DNA of 64,000 bases from contig JAAALK010000286.1 in NCBI GenBank assembly GCA_019279435.1, positions 22,773,931-22,837,930 on the forward strand, given 5' to 3'. Position numbers and translations under genes: made by a program. Each line of letters starts with the position of its first letter. The stretch's first letter is position 1. This DNA is from Zizania palustris (Eukaryota > Streptophyta > Magnoliopsida > Poales > Poaceae). Below, one piece after another: positions 32,337 through 43,850 of this stretch. The notes under the pieces are model-generated. The model was not told the origin of the DNA, did not search any database, and saw only the letters and a list, made by a program, of their open reading frames with translations.

Positions 32337-34959
32337 AGAATGTTTGTCGATGGTAGCGCCACTGTTAACCTAATGCCTTACTCTCTGTTGAAGAAGCTTG
32401 GCAGGGGCGAGGAAGACTTAAAGCAAACCAAACTAATGCTCAACGGCTTCAATGGCGAGAGTTCTGAGGCAAAAGGCATACTATCCATGGAGTTAACAGT
32501 AGGTAACAAGACGTTGCCAACATCATTCTTTGTCATTTACGTGCAAGGTAACTACAGCGTGTTGCTCAAGCATGACTGGATTCACGCAAATTGTTGTATT
32601 CTTTCTACTTTGCACCAATGCCAGATATAGTGGGACGGCGATGACGTAGAAGTCATACCAACAGACACTTCGGCCCATGTAGCATTGGTCGATGTGTCCA
32701 TTGATGCCGTCCACAACAAAGTACAATGTTTGTCAGGTAGGGACCTTTCAGATTACGACTTCATCAGTGTATCTGGGAGACGTTTCATACCTGTGTCTAT
32801 AAAGTCGGCTGGTGTAGCATGACTATTTCTAAATTAGTAGTCATGTCTAGTAAAAGTAATCTTGATTGGCTAAAGTCTCGCGTAGAACGATATCGGTCTT
32901 CTAAAGACGGTATTGACGATGCCATTGAATATTTTAGCGAGGCAGAGAAATTAGGACAAGGTTTCACGTCGGCCGATCCTTTAAAAGAAGTCAACATAGG
33001 AAATGGTAGCATTCAAAGGCCTACTTTTGTAAACCAAAACATACAGATTGATGAAAAGGCCGAAGTAATAAAGTTGCTTCGATTGTACATTGATTGTTTC
33101 GCATGGGAGTATAGCAAGATGCTCGAATTAAGCCATGAGCTTGTTGAGCATAGGCTACCCATTAAACCCGGGTTTAGGCCTTATAAACAGCCCCTTGTCA
33201 TTTTAATTCGGCCGTGTATGACTGAGTTAAAGAGGAGATAGAATGATTACTCAAGGCTGAGTTTATTAGGCCATGCAGGTATGCTGAATGGGTCGCTAAC
33301 ATTATGCCTATAGAAAAGAAGGGGAGCGGAAAAATACGGGTTTGTATTGATTTCAGGTATCTGAACAAAACCACTCCGAAGGATGAGTACCCCATGCCGA
33401 TAGCCGACATGTTAATCAACGACGCTTCAGGACACAAGGTACTAAGTTTTCTTAATGGTAATGTTGGTTATAATCAAATTTTTATGGACGAAGAGGACAT
33501 CTGCAAGACAGCCTTTCGATGCCCTGGCATTGTTGTCTTGTTGGGTGGGTAGTTATGACTTTTGGTTTAAAGAATGCTAGCGCTACATATCAATGCGCTA
33601 TGAATTTAATCTTTCATGACTTGGTAGGAGTTATGCTAGAAGTCTACATAGATGATGTTGTAGTCAAATCGGACGCTATGGGAAACCACCTAGCCGATTT
33701 GAGAGTCGCTTTCGATAGGATGCGCCAATATGGCTTAAAACTGAACCCGCTCAAATGTGCTTTCGGCGTGTTGGTAGGAAAGTTCTTAGGGTTTATGATT
33801 CATGAAAGAGGTATTGAAGTTGACCCTAAGAGGCTTGAAAATATTAGAAACTTAAAGCGCCGACAAGCAAAAGAGATGTGTAAAAGTTGTTGGGCAAGAT
33901 GAATTATTTGCGTCGCTTTATATCTAACTTGTCTAGAAAAATCGATGCTTTTGTCCCTATACTCCGGCTAAAGAATGAAGCCGAGTTCACTTTGGGGGCA
34001 AGTCAGCGAAACACCTTCGAAAAGATTAAAGAGTGTTTATCATCACCGCCCATGGTGAGAGCACCAAAAGTCGGAATTCCGTTTCGGCTATACATCGCTA
34101 TAGAAGATAGCGTGATAGGAGTCGTGCTAACTCAGGAAATGGAGGGGAAAGAGTACATCATCACATTCTTGAGTCGCCGTCTGCTGGACGTCGAATCTTG
34201 GTACGTGCTTGTGGAGCGTTTGAGTTTATCACTTTATTACGCATGTACCAAATTACATTACTATCTTCTTCCTAGCACATGTATTGTCGCTTGCCAAACT
34301 GATGTCATAAAGTACATGTTGCAAAAGCCGATTCTAAGTGGAAGAATTAGAAAATGGGCTTACGCTTTGATCGAATACGATTTGGCTTATGAACCACTAA
34401 GAGCTATGAAAGGAAAAATCGTCGCTGATTTTATAGTTGATCACCACATAGATGTCAATTGGAGTAATGATGTTGCTCTAGTTGAAGTAGTGCCATGGAG
34501 ACTTTATTTTGACGGTTCAGCTTGTAAGAAATGCCAAGATATCGGAGTAGTTCTCATATAACCTAGTGGCATGCACTTTGAAACCGCGGCCCATTTAGAA
34601 TTTCCTTCTACTAATAATCAAGCTGAATATGAAGTTTTATTGCTAGGAATAGAATTGCAAAAATCCATAGGTTCTAAACATGTACATGCGCATGGTGATT
34701 CTCTGTTAGTAGTACAACAAGTAGCTAAAAGTGCTCAATGTTTTAATAGCCTACTAAATAGTTACTTGGATAAATGTTTAGACATAGTTGCTAATTTCGA
34801 CGACTTCAGAATTTCTTATGTGTCAAGAGAGGCCAACTCAATTTCAAATGATTTGTCTCAGCAAGCATCTGGCTATCAAGTCAGGAGAGGGAAATTTTCT
34901 GTACAAAAGAAGTCGATGCTTGGTCTCACTGCCGAAGATAGAAACCTCCGCCAGGTGTG
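32337..34959 (+). pseudogene. G5 pol: protease, RT, RNase H, archaeal-type RNase H
   Basis: Protease MFVDGSATVNLMP at 32340 is followed by LLKHDWIHANC. RT begins near 33300 (IRVCIDFRYLNKTTPKDEYPMP) and, after a frameshift near 33540, continues with TFGLKNASATYQ and YIDDVVVKSD, so the catalytic Asp pair is kept. A frameshift near 33890 leads into KMNYLRRFISNLS. The first RNase H/connection (TDVIKYMLQKPILSGRI) is followed by the archaeal-type RNase H, LYFDGSACK, NQAEYEVLLLG, HGDSLLVVQQ, ISNDLSQQ (D, E, D, D). It breaks off at 34957-34959 before integrase. Confidence 0.86.
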
Positions 34960-35238
34960 AAGTCCATCAGACCTTCTCGATCGGAGCCCTCAGGCCACTG
35001 AAGGGCGTTGCGCACCAGAGCCTTTGTGCTAGAGCCCTTCATCCGCCGGAGAACCATGCACGCCGGAGCCCTTGCACCGAAGCCTTCTGGCAAAAGAAGT
35101 CTTCGCTCGCCGGACCCTTTCGATGGAAGGCTTCGTTCTGATCGGCTCCGCACAGCTGATCCGGTCAGCCTTCAGCAGAAGCAGGAGAGACCCGGGGGGC
35201 ACTCCGAAGTTAGCAGCCTATACATTATTCCAGGAAAG
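34960..35238. other. Unassigned GC-rich stretch between G5 and C2
   Basis: Similarity to gypsy pol stops at 34959 and the C2 LTR begins at 35239. The interval is rich in GCCGGAGCCCTT and GAAGCCTTC words resembling Tat spacer/LTR sequence, but I cannot align it to a specific part. Overlapping short frames look compositional. Confidence 0.4.
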
Positions 35239-36859
35239 TGTAGGACCGATAGTAGCGACCAAAGGGGGGGTGAATGGGCGCCTCAAAAAAATTCTTTCGA
35301 ATCGATGGTATTCTCCCAACACCCAACGCACCTCAAGAAATAACAACACACTTAGACCAAAATACAGATCGAAATAGTGCTATCACTCTCCTGTCAAATA
35401 TGATGGGATGTGACAGTTTAAGAGATCATAAGCACTAAAAAAACTAGCCTAAAAACGAACGGTGTCCTAATCGAAAAGACACCAACAAAGTGCTTACAGG
35501 CAGATTAAAGACCATTCAGAGACTAGACGTGCATACCATCCAGTGCTAGGAAATCGTTCATCGATCACAGACATTTCATAAATCATAGACTAAACATTCA
35601 GAGTGCACAAGGATTTATCTAAATTCTGAAAATAATGTCCTCGTAGATGATTTAACAAACATTTGACATGCACTAGGATTACACAGATAAATTAATATGC
35701 ATGTATCAAACTAAAATAAAAATTGCTTGCAATTATCTTAATCAAAAACAGAATAATCAAGGATTTAAATGCAAAGCACGAGAATTAAGAAAATGATTAC
35801 TGTTCTTGTGCTACTGTAGCTTCCATTGCCGTGAACAAATTTCCTGGCTCTGCTCCCTGTTCTAATGCCTTGGGTGCTGCTCCTAGCACAGACTCCTCGC
35901 GCGCTCCATCAAGTGCACTCGACGACGCCTTCCGCCCGTACACGTAAAGCTTCGAGCGGCTGCCTGCGCTAGGACTAGTGCCGATTTCGTCAAAGACTGA
36001 GAACCTGAACCCCCCACAAAAAGACTGCTGGTGGGTTTTGAAGAAACTAGAAAATCGGCTAGGGTTTAGAAGAAACAGGACAGAAGAACTGGAATCTATT
36101 TCGAGCGCACTATGGCGGCGAACCGATACATTGTTTTTCAGGGAGAAATAGTATTGGTGGCTGGAGGTAGAAGAGAACCCAAACTTTGAACTCTGATTTT
36201 TTTAATTTCAAATAAGTTAAGAAATCTTAGGGGATTGGGGCCCTATTTATAGGTAGCCCAATAAATCAGGAAAATCCCAATATACCCTTAGGTTATTTTA
36301 CATACACCAAAATAAACTAGAAAAGACCAAAATGCCCTTAGGATTTTTACAAACTCGACTAACACAGACTGTGGACATAAAAGGCAAAATAGAAAAAACC
36401 TAACTAAAGGTAACTTGTCCTGATGCGGAGCATTCGTAGCAGTTATGGCTTCGCTTCAAGAATGTCGGATCCCTAATGAATGGTCTGGATAGATGCGTCA
36501 GTTTTACGCCAAAACCGACAAACCATTTGTTGTCTTTGCACTGGGTACCCAGATTGGGCCGGCCCAATTCCGCGGCTCTCTCAGCCCGCCAATCACTCGC
36601 CGCCCGTTTACCTGGGTCAAACCCGGTCAATAGACAAGCAGATCACCTACCGTTCCTAGCCCATGTACCCTGATAGGGCCAGCCCGACTCCACGGCCCCT
36701 CTGCCCGACAGTCGCTCACCGCCCGTGTACCTGAGTCACACATGGCCCAAGAACCAACAGGTCTCGTCTCATCTTTATCTCCTCTCTCTTTGACTTCCGT
36801 TGACAATCACTCATTACTTTTGGAGCCATGAGGCCCATGATGTTCAACATAGCTCCTCA
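35239..36859 (-). repeat. C2 3' LTR (1.62 kb)
   Basis: Starts TGTAGGACCGATAGTAGCGACC and ends GCTCCTCA next to ATCTCCCCCTTG. Both ends match C3; the middle differs. The minus-strand TATA box (TATTTATAG on plus) is at 36244-36252 in GGGGCCCTATTTATAGG, the same context as in C3. Confidence 0.85.
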
Positions 36860-37653
36860 ATCTCCCCCTTGAAGAGTGCATTGTCAACACCCTCTTCATC
36901 AACGCTTCAGAACATACAAAACATGTGGAAACACGAAAACAAGAAACAAGAAGTCAAAAAGAAGAAAATAAAATAAAAGGTTTAACCCTAATGACCAAAA
37001 GCCGAACAAAAGCCAGAAAATGGTCATTATGGTTAAACAACAAATAAAAACTCAAACGAGTGCAATCTCAGAATTATCAACAAGGATATCCAAAGATTAA
37101 AGGCAAAAGAGACTAAAAATCCTAAAATAAATCCTAGAGAAAGCCAAATCTCCCCCTAACCCCTTCTAAAAGTTCAAGTAACCCAAAAATTCTCCCCTTT
37201 GTTGACAATTGGACTCATCAAGTGAGACCAAATGCACTCAAAAGTGACACAAACTCAAACTCCCCCTAGAATGCAGCTCCCCCGGAAAATATGCCATGGA
37301 ATGCTACTGGGGTGCAAGTGGAGTGTAAAAAGCATGCTTCTCAGATATGATTGACTGCAATTACAACATATAGCAAGTATAACACACAAATATTGTCTAA
37401 GACACATGACATGATCAGTGCAATAGATGATATCCAAAGAAAGTCATTTGCACGCATTTTTAGATTTTTGTAAACAAAAACATCACCACATTTTCTAGTC
37501 GACAAGCAAGGTAAAACATGAGATGTGAAGGCTAGCTGATATCTACCAAGATAAGAATTGTCCAGAACAAAGAGCCTCAGCAAACTTATTATCTTTTTAA
37601 TTTTTAGGCTTTTTCTTTTCCTTTTTCATTTTTGCTAGGAGTTATTTGCATGT
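36860..37653 (-). other. C2 3' noncoding region
   Basis: No gene seen. Complement polypurine tracts (CTCCCCC) occur at 36861-36868, 37149-37155 and around 37259-37280. Blocks such as the one at 37325-37450 are close to C3 55065-55160, so the segment is conserved although noncoding. Confidence 0.78.
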
Positions 37654-38147
37654 TGTTGGCATAAAAGATTACGCTAACAGGTTTTTAGAGATTGGAAACT
37701 AACAAGCGAAGTGTTTGTGAAGTGAACTATTTCAAGCCTCCGAATTGGATAATAGCTTGAAGTAATTCGAAGTAGTGTATTGAATAACTGAGTATTTGAT
37801 TCCCATTACAGGGTAGAATGGGGGGTATTTATAGGTGAAAATCTTAAGGAAAAGACCTTTTACCCCTCAATTACAACCGACATAGTGGAAACTATTCGGT
37901 ACCCCTAATAGGGCTAAAATCGTAAAAGACTAATCTAATGAGAAAGAAGATAAGTCTTCCATCCTAGCTGGAAGATAAGTTATCTGAAGAGTTGACGTTC
38001 AAAGCCATACTCCGAACAAGAGTCCGCATTGATTCTTCGAACTTGATCCCATACTAAACCAAAGTTTAATATTGGAACTTCGGTTTAGTAGATTGCCTTC
38101 ATCTTGTTACTGTAGAGACACTGAGGATGAAGTATTTTCCCCCAACA
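37654..38147 (-). repeat. G3 3' LTR (494 bp)
   Basis: TGTTGGCATAAAAG...CCCCCAACA, homologous to G1/G2 LTRs over its length. The minus-strand TATA box (TATTTATAG on plus) is at 37826-37834. Confidence 0.92.
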
Positions 38148-38419
38148 GTAGCCCCTCGAATACGCTTCTCTGCATGACCTGTAAGGTTAGGAGAGCAGTA
38201 TACGCAAGAAAAATAATCATGCGTAGTGGTTAATAAATTGTATCAACCTTCGGAATATGCAAAGATTTATAACTTCGAATCGATTTCTAAGAGAGTTCTA
38301 TTCAAACAATTCTGGAATCAATTTCTTTGAAACCAAAAAGCCTTTTAGACTTAGAAAAAATAGTCGTTAGCCTTTTCCTTTCAGAAGAAGCTATATGCTG
38401 CTTTAATTTTGTAAACAGT

Positions 38420-38482
38420 AACGGTCAAGAAGACGGAACGACAAGTCTGAACGGTAAAAATTGGGAATCCAGGCTATAAATA
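38420..38482 (+). promoter_or_regulatory. Putative antisense-gene promoter in G3
   Basis: TATAAATA at 38475-38482 with AACGG cores at 38420 and 38450. G1 is inserted 60 bp downstream of the TATA, separating it from the ATG at 50032; without G1 the spacing would be about 100 bp, as in G1 and G2. Confidence 0.6.
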
Positions 38483-38539
38483 GAGGACCTAGAAGCGTCC
38501 AAAATACCTTTATCACCGTCTTTGCGCAATCAGCCATTA

Positions 38540-38544
38540 GTCTC
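38540..38544. repeat. TSD of G1, left copy (GTCTC)
   Basis: GTCTC precedes the G1 LTR and is repeated at 49995-49999 after the other LTR. It defines G1 as a complete insertion into G3. Confidence 0.95.
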
Positions 38545-39039
38545 TGTTGGCGTAAAAGATTACGCTAACAGGTTTCTGTAGAAGAGAAACTAACAAACGA
38601 AGTGTTTGCGAAGAGAACTGTTCTAAGCCTCCGAAAGGATAATAACTTAGAATAGTTCGAATGTGTGTATTGAATAACTGGTATTCGGTCCCTATTACAG
38701 GGTGAAATTGGGGGTATTTATAGGCCCAAACATTAAGGAAAAGACCTATTTACCCCTCTATTACAATCGACATAGTGGAAACTATTTGGTTCCCTTAATA
38801 GGGCTAAAATGGTAAAAGACTAATCTAATGAGAAAGAAGATAAGTCTTCCATCTTAGCTGGCAGAAAAGATCTTGAAAAGCCTTAGTTCGAAGATGTACT
38901 TCGAACCAATGCCTATCTTCGTACTTCAAACTGGGTTCCGGGTATCTTCGAAGATGATCGTCTGGGAACCTTCGAATCCGCTGTCTGCCTTTATGTTGCT
39001 TCGGCAATAACCCCAAAGATGAGATATTTTCCCCCAACA
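38545..39039 (-). repeat. G1 3' LTR (495 bp)
   Basis: TGTTGGCGTAAAAG to CCCCCAACA. Same length as the 49500-49994 copy with 6 base differences by my alignment. Minus-strand TATA box (TATTTATAG on plus) is at 38715-38723. The polypurine tract (complement of GTAGCCCCTC) is at 39040-39049. Confidence 0.96.
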
Positions 39040-39255
39040 GTAGCCCCTCGAATACGCTTCTCCGTTTGACCTGTAACGTTAGGAGAGCAGTATACAGAAG
39101 GAAAAGATAACCAAACATAGGGGTTATTGGTTTTTAGTTCATCTCCGAAATGGATGAAGATATAAACTCCGAATTAGTCTTAAGGTAATTGCTTTTCGAA
39201 CTACCTTAGGACCGACTCAAGAAGTTCGAAAGTCTTTTAGACTTAGAGAAAATAG

Positions 39256-39374
39256 CCGTTAAGTTTCTGTTTCCAACGGAAACTGTAGTAAGCGTTAATC
39301 TCGGAGAAAAGTAACGACAGGAATGCGAAACGACATGGATTAACGGTAAAAAAGTGAAGTCTAGGCTATAAATA
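39256..39374 (+). promoter_or_regulatory. Putative antisense-gene promoter in G1
   Basis: TATAAATA at 39367-39374 lies 127 bp before the ATG at 39494. AACGG/CCGTT cores occur at 39256, 39275 and 39342; the second, TTCCAACGGAAA, is close to the plant MSA consensus. The CTATAAATAG core is the same as in G3. Being outside the LTR and on the opposite strand, it is distinct from the element's own promoter. Confidence 0.62.
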
Positions 39375-39493
39375 GAAGGCCTAAAACTTACCCAGTTACC
39401 TTTTCACCGTCTTCTCGCATCCAAAAACTTTTTGAGCCCTTTGAGTTCTTGAGCCCTAGCCTCCATTTTCCCCAAAGCAATTCATCGATCGCA

Positions 39494-42400
39494 ATGGTGA
39501 AGACTAAAGGATCTGCACCTCCGTCGGCCTTGGCCCGACAGCAGGCGGCTGCAGCAGCAGTGGCTGCAACGTTGACGGCGGCACCTTCGATTCCGGCGAT
39601 GACATCCATGGCGGCAGGAGGGAGAAATCCCCAAATCGTCGATGACCAAGGTCTGTGCCCGCCATCGACAAAATACTTGGATCAATCTTTCCAGTTGGGG
39701 CCTTCTACCTGCAAGAGAGAGTCACTAGCAATCGCAGTGGGAGGGAAAATTGGTAATGGAGTTATGATCCGGAAGCCAAGCAAAGAAATGATTCCATCGC
39801 CAAGACCCGGAGAAGTAGTGGTATTCGAAGCCTTCTTCGAAGCTGGCTTGGGCCTCCCTGCAGTGGACTTCCTAGCGGAGGTACTTGATCTGTTCCATGT
39901 AACCCTCCCCCAATTATCTCCGAATGCAGTAGCTAGATTAGCTATCTTCGAATGGGCCTTGAGAGCCGAAGGGTGCGAAGGAAGGGCAGAGATCTTCGCT
40001 GCATTGCATAGAGCAACTTATCAACCAAAACCTTCGTAGGCCCCGGAGGTGAAAAAGTAGTGGTATCCTTCGGTAGTATCAACTTTAGGCTTCGAGATGA
40101 ATACGCCCTTCAGTTTCCTGCCAAGGCCATCAATGCCAGATGGTATACTGATTGGGTTCTAAGATGGTTCTATGCCAAAGTTGGGGCAAGCAGTCCTCTG
40201 GCCGGGCCCCTCAAAGAAATTCAATTCTGGAAGGAAGCTTTAGTGCAGCCCAACGAAGGTCAGCTCGAAGCCCGTCTTAACCTGCTTCAAAAGATTAGCC
40301 GAAGGTTAAGTATGCGAGACTTGGCCGAAGAATTCCTCGGCCTGCAAATTTCTCCGCTGATGGCCAACTGGCCTATCGTCTTCGAAGATGACTCGGAAGG
40401 CGGTCTCCGCAAAATTAACTTGACTTCGAGCCCTGCAGGTAACTTCGAAACCAACATGCATTATACATATTTACTTCGAAGAAAGACTAACTTGAATTAT
40501 TTATTTTTTAGCTTCTTCAGCCCCTATTACTTCAGAACAAATTATAAGGGCTTCGGAGAAGATTTTGGGTGCCCCAACTCCGACTAAAAAAGAATGGAGA
40601 GTTAAATTGGTCGGGAGTTGGGAGAGGTTTAACAGAGTATGGGGAATGTTGGAGATGACTCTGCCCCCTCTGATGGACTGGGTGCCTTTAGAGAAGGGAC
40701 CCAAGAAGAGGATAGCTGAAGCCGGAGCTTCGAGCTCCGCAAGGACTCTGGTGAAGAAGGTGGCTCGGAAGCCAAAAAATCTCGCACCTTCGAATCATGC
40801 GCCTTCGAGCTCAAGAACCTCAATCTCCGGTTCTAAAGAAGATGAAGGTATACTATTAGTGAGGTTGATTGATGAAGATGTGGCTCAGAAAGATATTCAC
40901 ATTGAAGATATTGCAGGTATACCGGAGCCTCAAGTTAATATTGAAGAAGTGAGAGCTCCGGATGCTCAAGAAGAAGAGCAAAACGAAGCCCCTATGGGCG
41001 AAGACGAAGTTGAAGTTACTACAACTTCAGTTGTGGATGAAGGGAGGACTGCTCACGGAGATACTCCGGTAGTTGAAGTTTTAACTGTGGATTCAGACGA
41101 AGACCTCACCTTTGATCCTCCGAGCAGTCCGGTGCTCGATCGCCCCCAGAATGTCGAAGGTAAACTTCGCATAATTCTCTTATTATTTTCTGCAAAACTA
41201 TACAATGTATAATACCTTTGCTTTTGCAGAGCCCCCTTCTGTAGAAGTGCATCGTGAAGATCCCATTCCAGGGCCTTCGACAACTTCGGAGCCACACCCG
41301 GAGGTTGCTCAACTGGGGCCTGGAAGGGGTAAAAGACATATAGAGCCTCTCCCTACTCAAGGGTCAACTTCGTCTGAATCAACAGATGAAAGTGAATCAA
41401 CTGAGGGGGGGCCATCTACTGAAATTCCAAGGACCTCAGGAGAACACTCCGGAGCTTCGCCAAGCAGGGACGACCAAGAGGCTTCGGCAATGCTCCCTCT
41501 TTTAACTCCTTTTTTGGAGCAAAGAACCGGGCTTCGGACTCTGCTCAAACCTTTAGGTCGAGTGAGTCGCGAAGTCGGGGAGACAGAGCTGGTAGCAATC
41601 TTAAGCAGGGCGAAGAGTTCGGAGCTTAACGTTGCCCTGGAACGAGCAGCATACCAGGTACGGAGCACCTTCGAACCAATAGCAAATTATACATGAATAA
41701 TTTCTTACTTCAGTTTTTTCTTTTCTTAGCAAGCGGTCTTGGCCCGCGCTGCAACTTTATCGAGCGAAAATGAAATTGCTCAGCTTCGGGAAGAAAATGA
41801 AGCTCTCAAACGCAACTTGTCTTTCTCCGAAGCTAGAGTGGTTCAAATGGATAACATGATTTCAATGGAGCGTAGGGCCAGACAGGGCTTGGAGGCTGCT
41901 AATAAAGAGCTCGAAGCAGAAAGAATCGTGCTTCGAGCAGAAATTGAAAAAGTGCGGTTGGAGCATTCTAGTGCTGGGTCCGAACTTGTGAGGCTCCAAG
42001 AGGAAGCTAGCCAACTCCTAAATCAGAAGAATATTTTAACTACGGAGAATGCTAGGATTTCCGGAGTTCTAACGGAAACAACTTCGAGCAAGGATGCACT
42101 AATTGAAGAAAAGCTTAAGTCTGAGAAGGTAGCTACGGAAGTCATAGAACAGATGTTAGGTGTCCTGGAGTACTTCGGTACTACTGGATCACTTCCTTCG
42201 GATGACAACGTGACTCTACTGCGCCGGTTAAAAAGGATCCAAGGAGCAGCAAAGCAAATGAAGACGGCATGCATTCATTACGGAGAACTCTCCGGACAAG
42301 TGTCTGCCCTCGGACTACTTCGTTACTACGAGGATTTGGGCCGAACCATTACTCCGAGCACAGAGGGCTCCATTACCTTCGACGAAGAGCGGCTTTTAAA

Positions 42401-43123
42401 TCCTTCCGAAGGCGTGACTGCAGCCTGGCGAGCCTTTCAAACCTCATGGAGAGCCGAAGGTCGTTCCGCGATCAAGGCTTGGATCGATGAAGGCCAATGC
42501 CAGAAGCAAGTTCGGAACCAAGCTTTGAGCAGTCAGCCTCCTCCGAACCCGCAGGTTTAGGAATCATTTAGGATTTTTGACTATGTAAAGCTTCGTGCTT
42601 GTAAACATTTATCAATGAAAATCTTGTTTGTCATATTTTTTAGGCTTTGCCTCTTATGGAAGACATCGAAGTGTTAGAGCTTAACGACGAACTTCGTTCA
42701 TTATGGAATACCTTCGAACTTCTAAAGACTTACAAGCGCCCTCGATTCCTAATTCCTCGAGATAACTCCGGCGTAATTGCGCCCGAAGTAATCAAAGATG
42801 TAATGTCTTATATTAAAGAGGAAGAGAAAGAGGTTGACGTAAACACCTCGTCTTCTGAAGACACTATTTGGTCTGAAGACGAAGGTGAAGCTCGAAATAA
42901 AAGATCTGAAGATCTTAGAAGCTGGGAAAGAAGCCCCGAACGGCTTCGAACTTGGGCCGAGCTTCAACAAGAGCAGAAGGATTTTAGAGCTTCGAAGGGG
43001 AGGAAGAGAGTTAAACGTAAAGTTATTAGAACTTCCAATGTTGGAACTAGTCGTTCCACCCCTAGCTCTAGGGACCGAAGAGGTCTCCGATTCCTTCTTG
43101 GTATAGATACCAATTTTTCATAG
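39494..43123 (+). CDS. G1 antisense gene: five-exon PF04195-like/coiled-coil protein (one frameshift)
   Basis: Exons 39494-40438, 40512-41159, 41230-41657, 41730-42554 and 42644-43123 are separated by GT..AG introns of 70-89 bp; every junction keeps phase (1, 1, 0, 0). Total coding length is 3,326 nt, one short of 1,109 codons, because a base is missing near 40036 relative to G3. Exon 1 starts MVKTKGSAPPSALARQQ and holds PRPGEVVVFEAFFEAGLGLP, the plant 'putative gypsy type transposon' (PF04195-like) domain, plus RWYTDWVLRWFYAKVG. Exon 2 has Lys-rich then acidic stretches; exon 3 has LLPLLTPFLEQRTGLRTLL; exon 4 is a long coiled coil; exon 5 ends GLRFLLGIDTNFS. Function unknown. Exon 4 could instead end at its TAG (42558-42560), leaving exon 5 separate. 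Confidence 0.78.
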
Positions 43124-43490
43124 TGTAATCTGTAAACACATTTATTTCAATAATGAATGCCGATTTAAGATTGTCTCCATATTTACTAGCCCCTCTTTGG
43201 GCATAAGCAACTTCGAAATGTATTCAAAGATGGTTATGCGCAAAGAAAAAACTTCGGAGTACAATTTTTTGGGGGTTCGGAGCCCCTCTGTCATTTAAAG
43301 ATCTTTTAAAATCTTATGAAATGTCTTCGACTTTTTGCAATCGGAAGAATGGCAACTTAGTACCTTTGTTTTATGAAAGAAATCACTTGAGATAACTTCC
43401 AGGACACTTTAGTGTCTTAAGAAACTTGTCACTTTGGACTATGTTAACAGACATTCGAAGCTCATGGCTCAAATTCTGTTTTGCTTTAGC
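43124..43490. other. Spacer downstream of G1 antisense gene
   Basis: AATCTGTAAACACATTTATTTCAATAATGAATG just after the stop looks like a plant polyadenylation region. No further gene is seen before the tandem array. Confidence 0.45.
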
Positions 43491-43850
43491 CACCTTCGGC
43501 TTGTTTTTGCGATCTCTGTCGAACCAATGGTTCGGAGTTTGCAATGGTCTCTTTGGACTCTTTTTACGGATGTCTACCAGCCAATGGCTTGGACTCCGTA
43601 TATTTTGGCCACCTTCGGCTCTTTTTGCAGAAGTCTACCAGCCAATGGCTTGGACTTCACAGGATTTGGCCACCTTCGGCTCTTTTTACGGAAGTCTACC
43701 AGCCAATGGCTTAGACTCCGCAGATTTTGGCCACCTTCGGCTCTTTTTACGGAAGTCTACCAGCCAATGGCTTGGACTCCGTAGGGTGTGGTTTTGGGCT
43801 CTTTTACGGATGCCTACAAGCCGGTGGCCTGGGCTCCGGATTATGCCAGC
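43491..43850. repeat. 61-bp tandem array in G1 3' region
   Basis: ACCTTCGGCTCTTTTT recurs at 43611, 43672 and 43733 (period exactly 61), each followed by GAAGTCTACCAGCCAATGG; degenerate partial units flank on both sides. Since 61 is not a multiple of three, the frames of up to 194 codons crossing it are by-products. Related to the 116-bp units in G2. Confidence 0.92.

Larger units (their letters stand above)
27525..34959 (+). mobile_element. G5: decayed Ty3/gypsy element with dual RNase H
   Basis: A plus-strand LTR (27525-28875, TGTTGA...TCAACA), PBS-like region (about 28884-28900), gag with a 36-bp-unit repeat, protease, RT, first RNase H and an archaeal-type RNase H are present. Integrase and 3' LTR are absent; similarity ends at about 34959. 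Dual RNase H places it in the Tat/Ogre group by family knowledge. It is distinct from G1-G3 in LTR and gag. Confidence 0.82.
35239..37653 (-). mobile_element. C2: Sirevirus-type copia, 3' LTR and 3' noncoding part
   Basis: A 3' LTR of about 1.6 kb (35239-36859), the complement of the polypurine tract, and about 0.8 kb of noncoding 3' region homologous to C3 are visible. At GTTATTTGCATG (homologous to 55361-55372 in C3) it is interrupted by G3. Its remaining pol, gag and 5' LTR must lie right of the window. Confidence 0.82.

Noticed and set aside
39494..43123. Calling the PF04195-like gene a DNA transposase
   Set aside because: The family name includes 'transposase', but the gene lies inside an LTR element, shows no catalytic DDE/DDD signature, and no terminal inverted repeats bound it.
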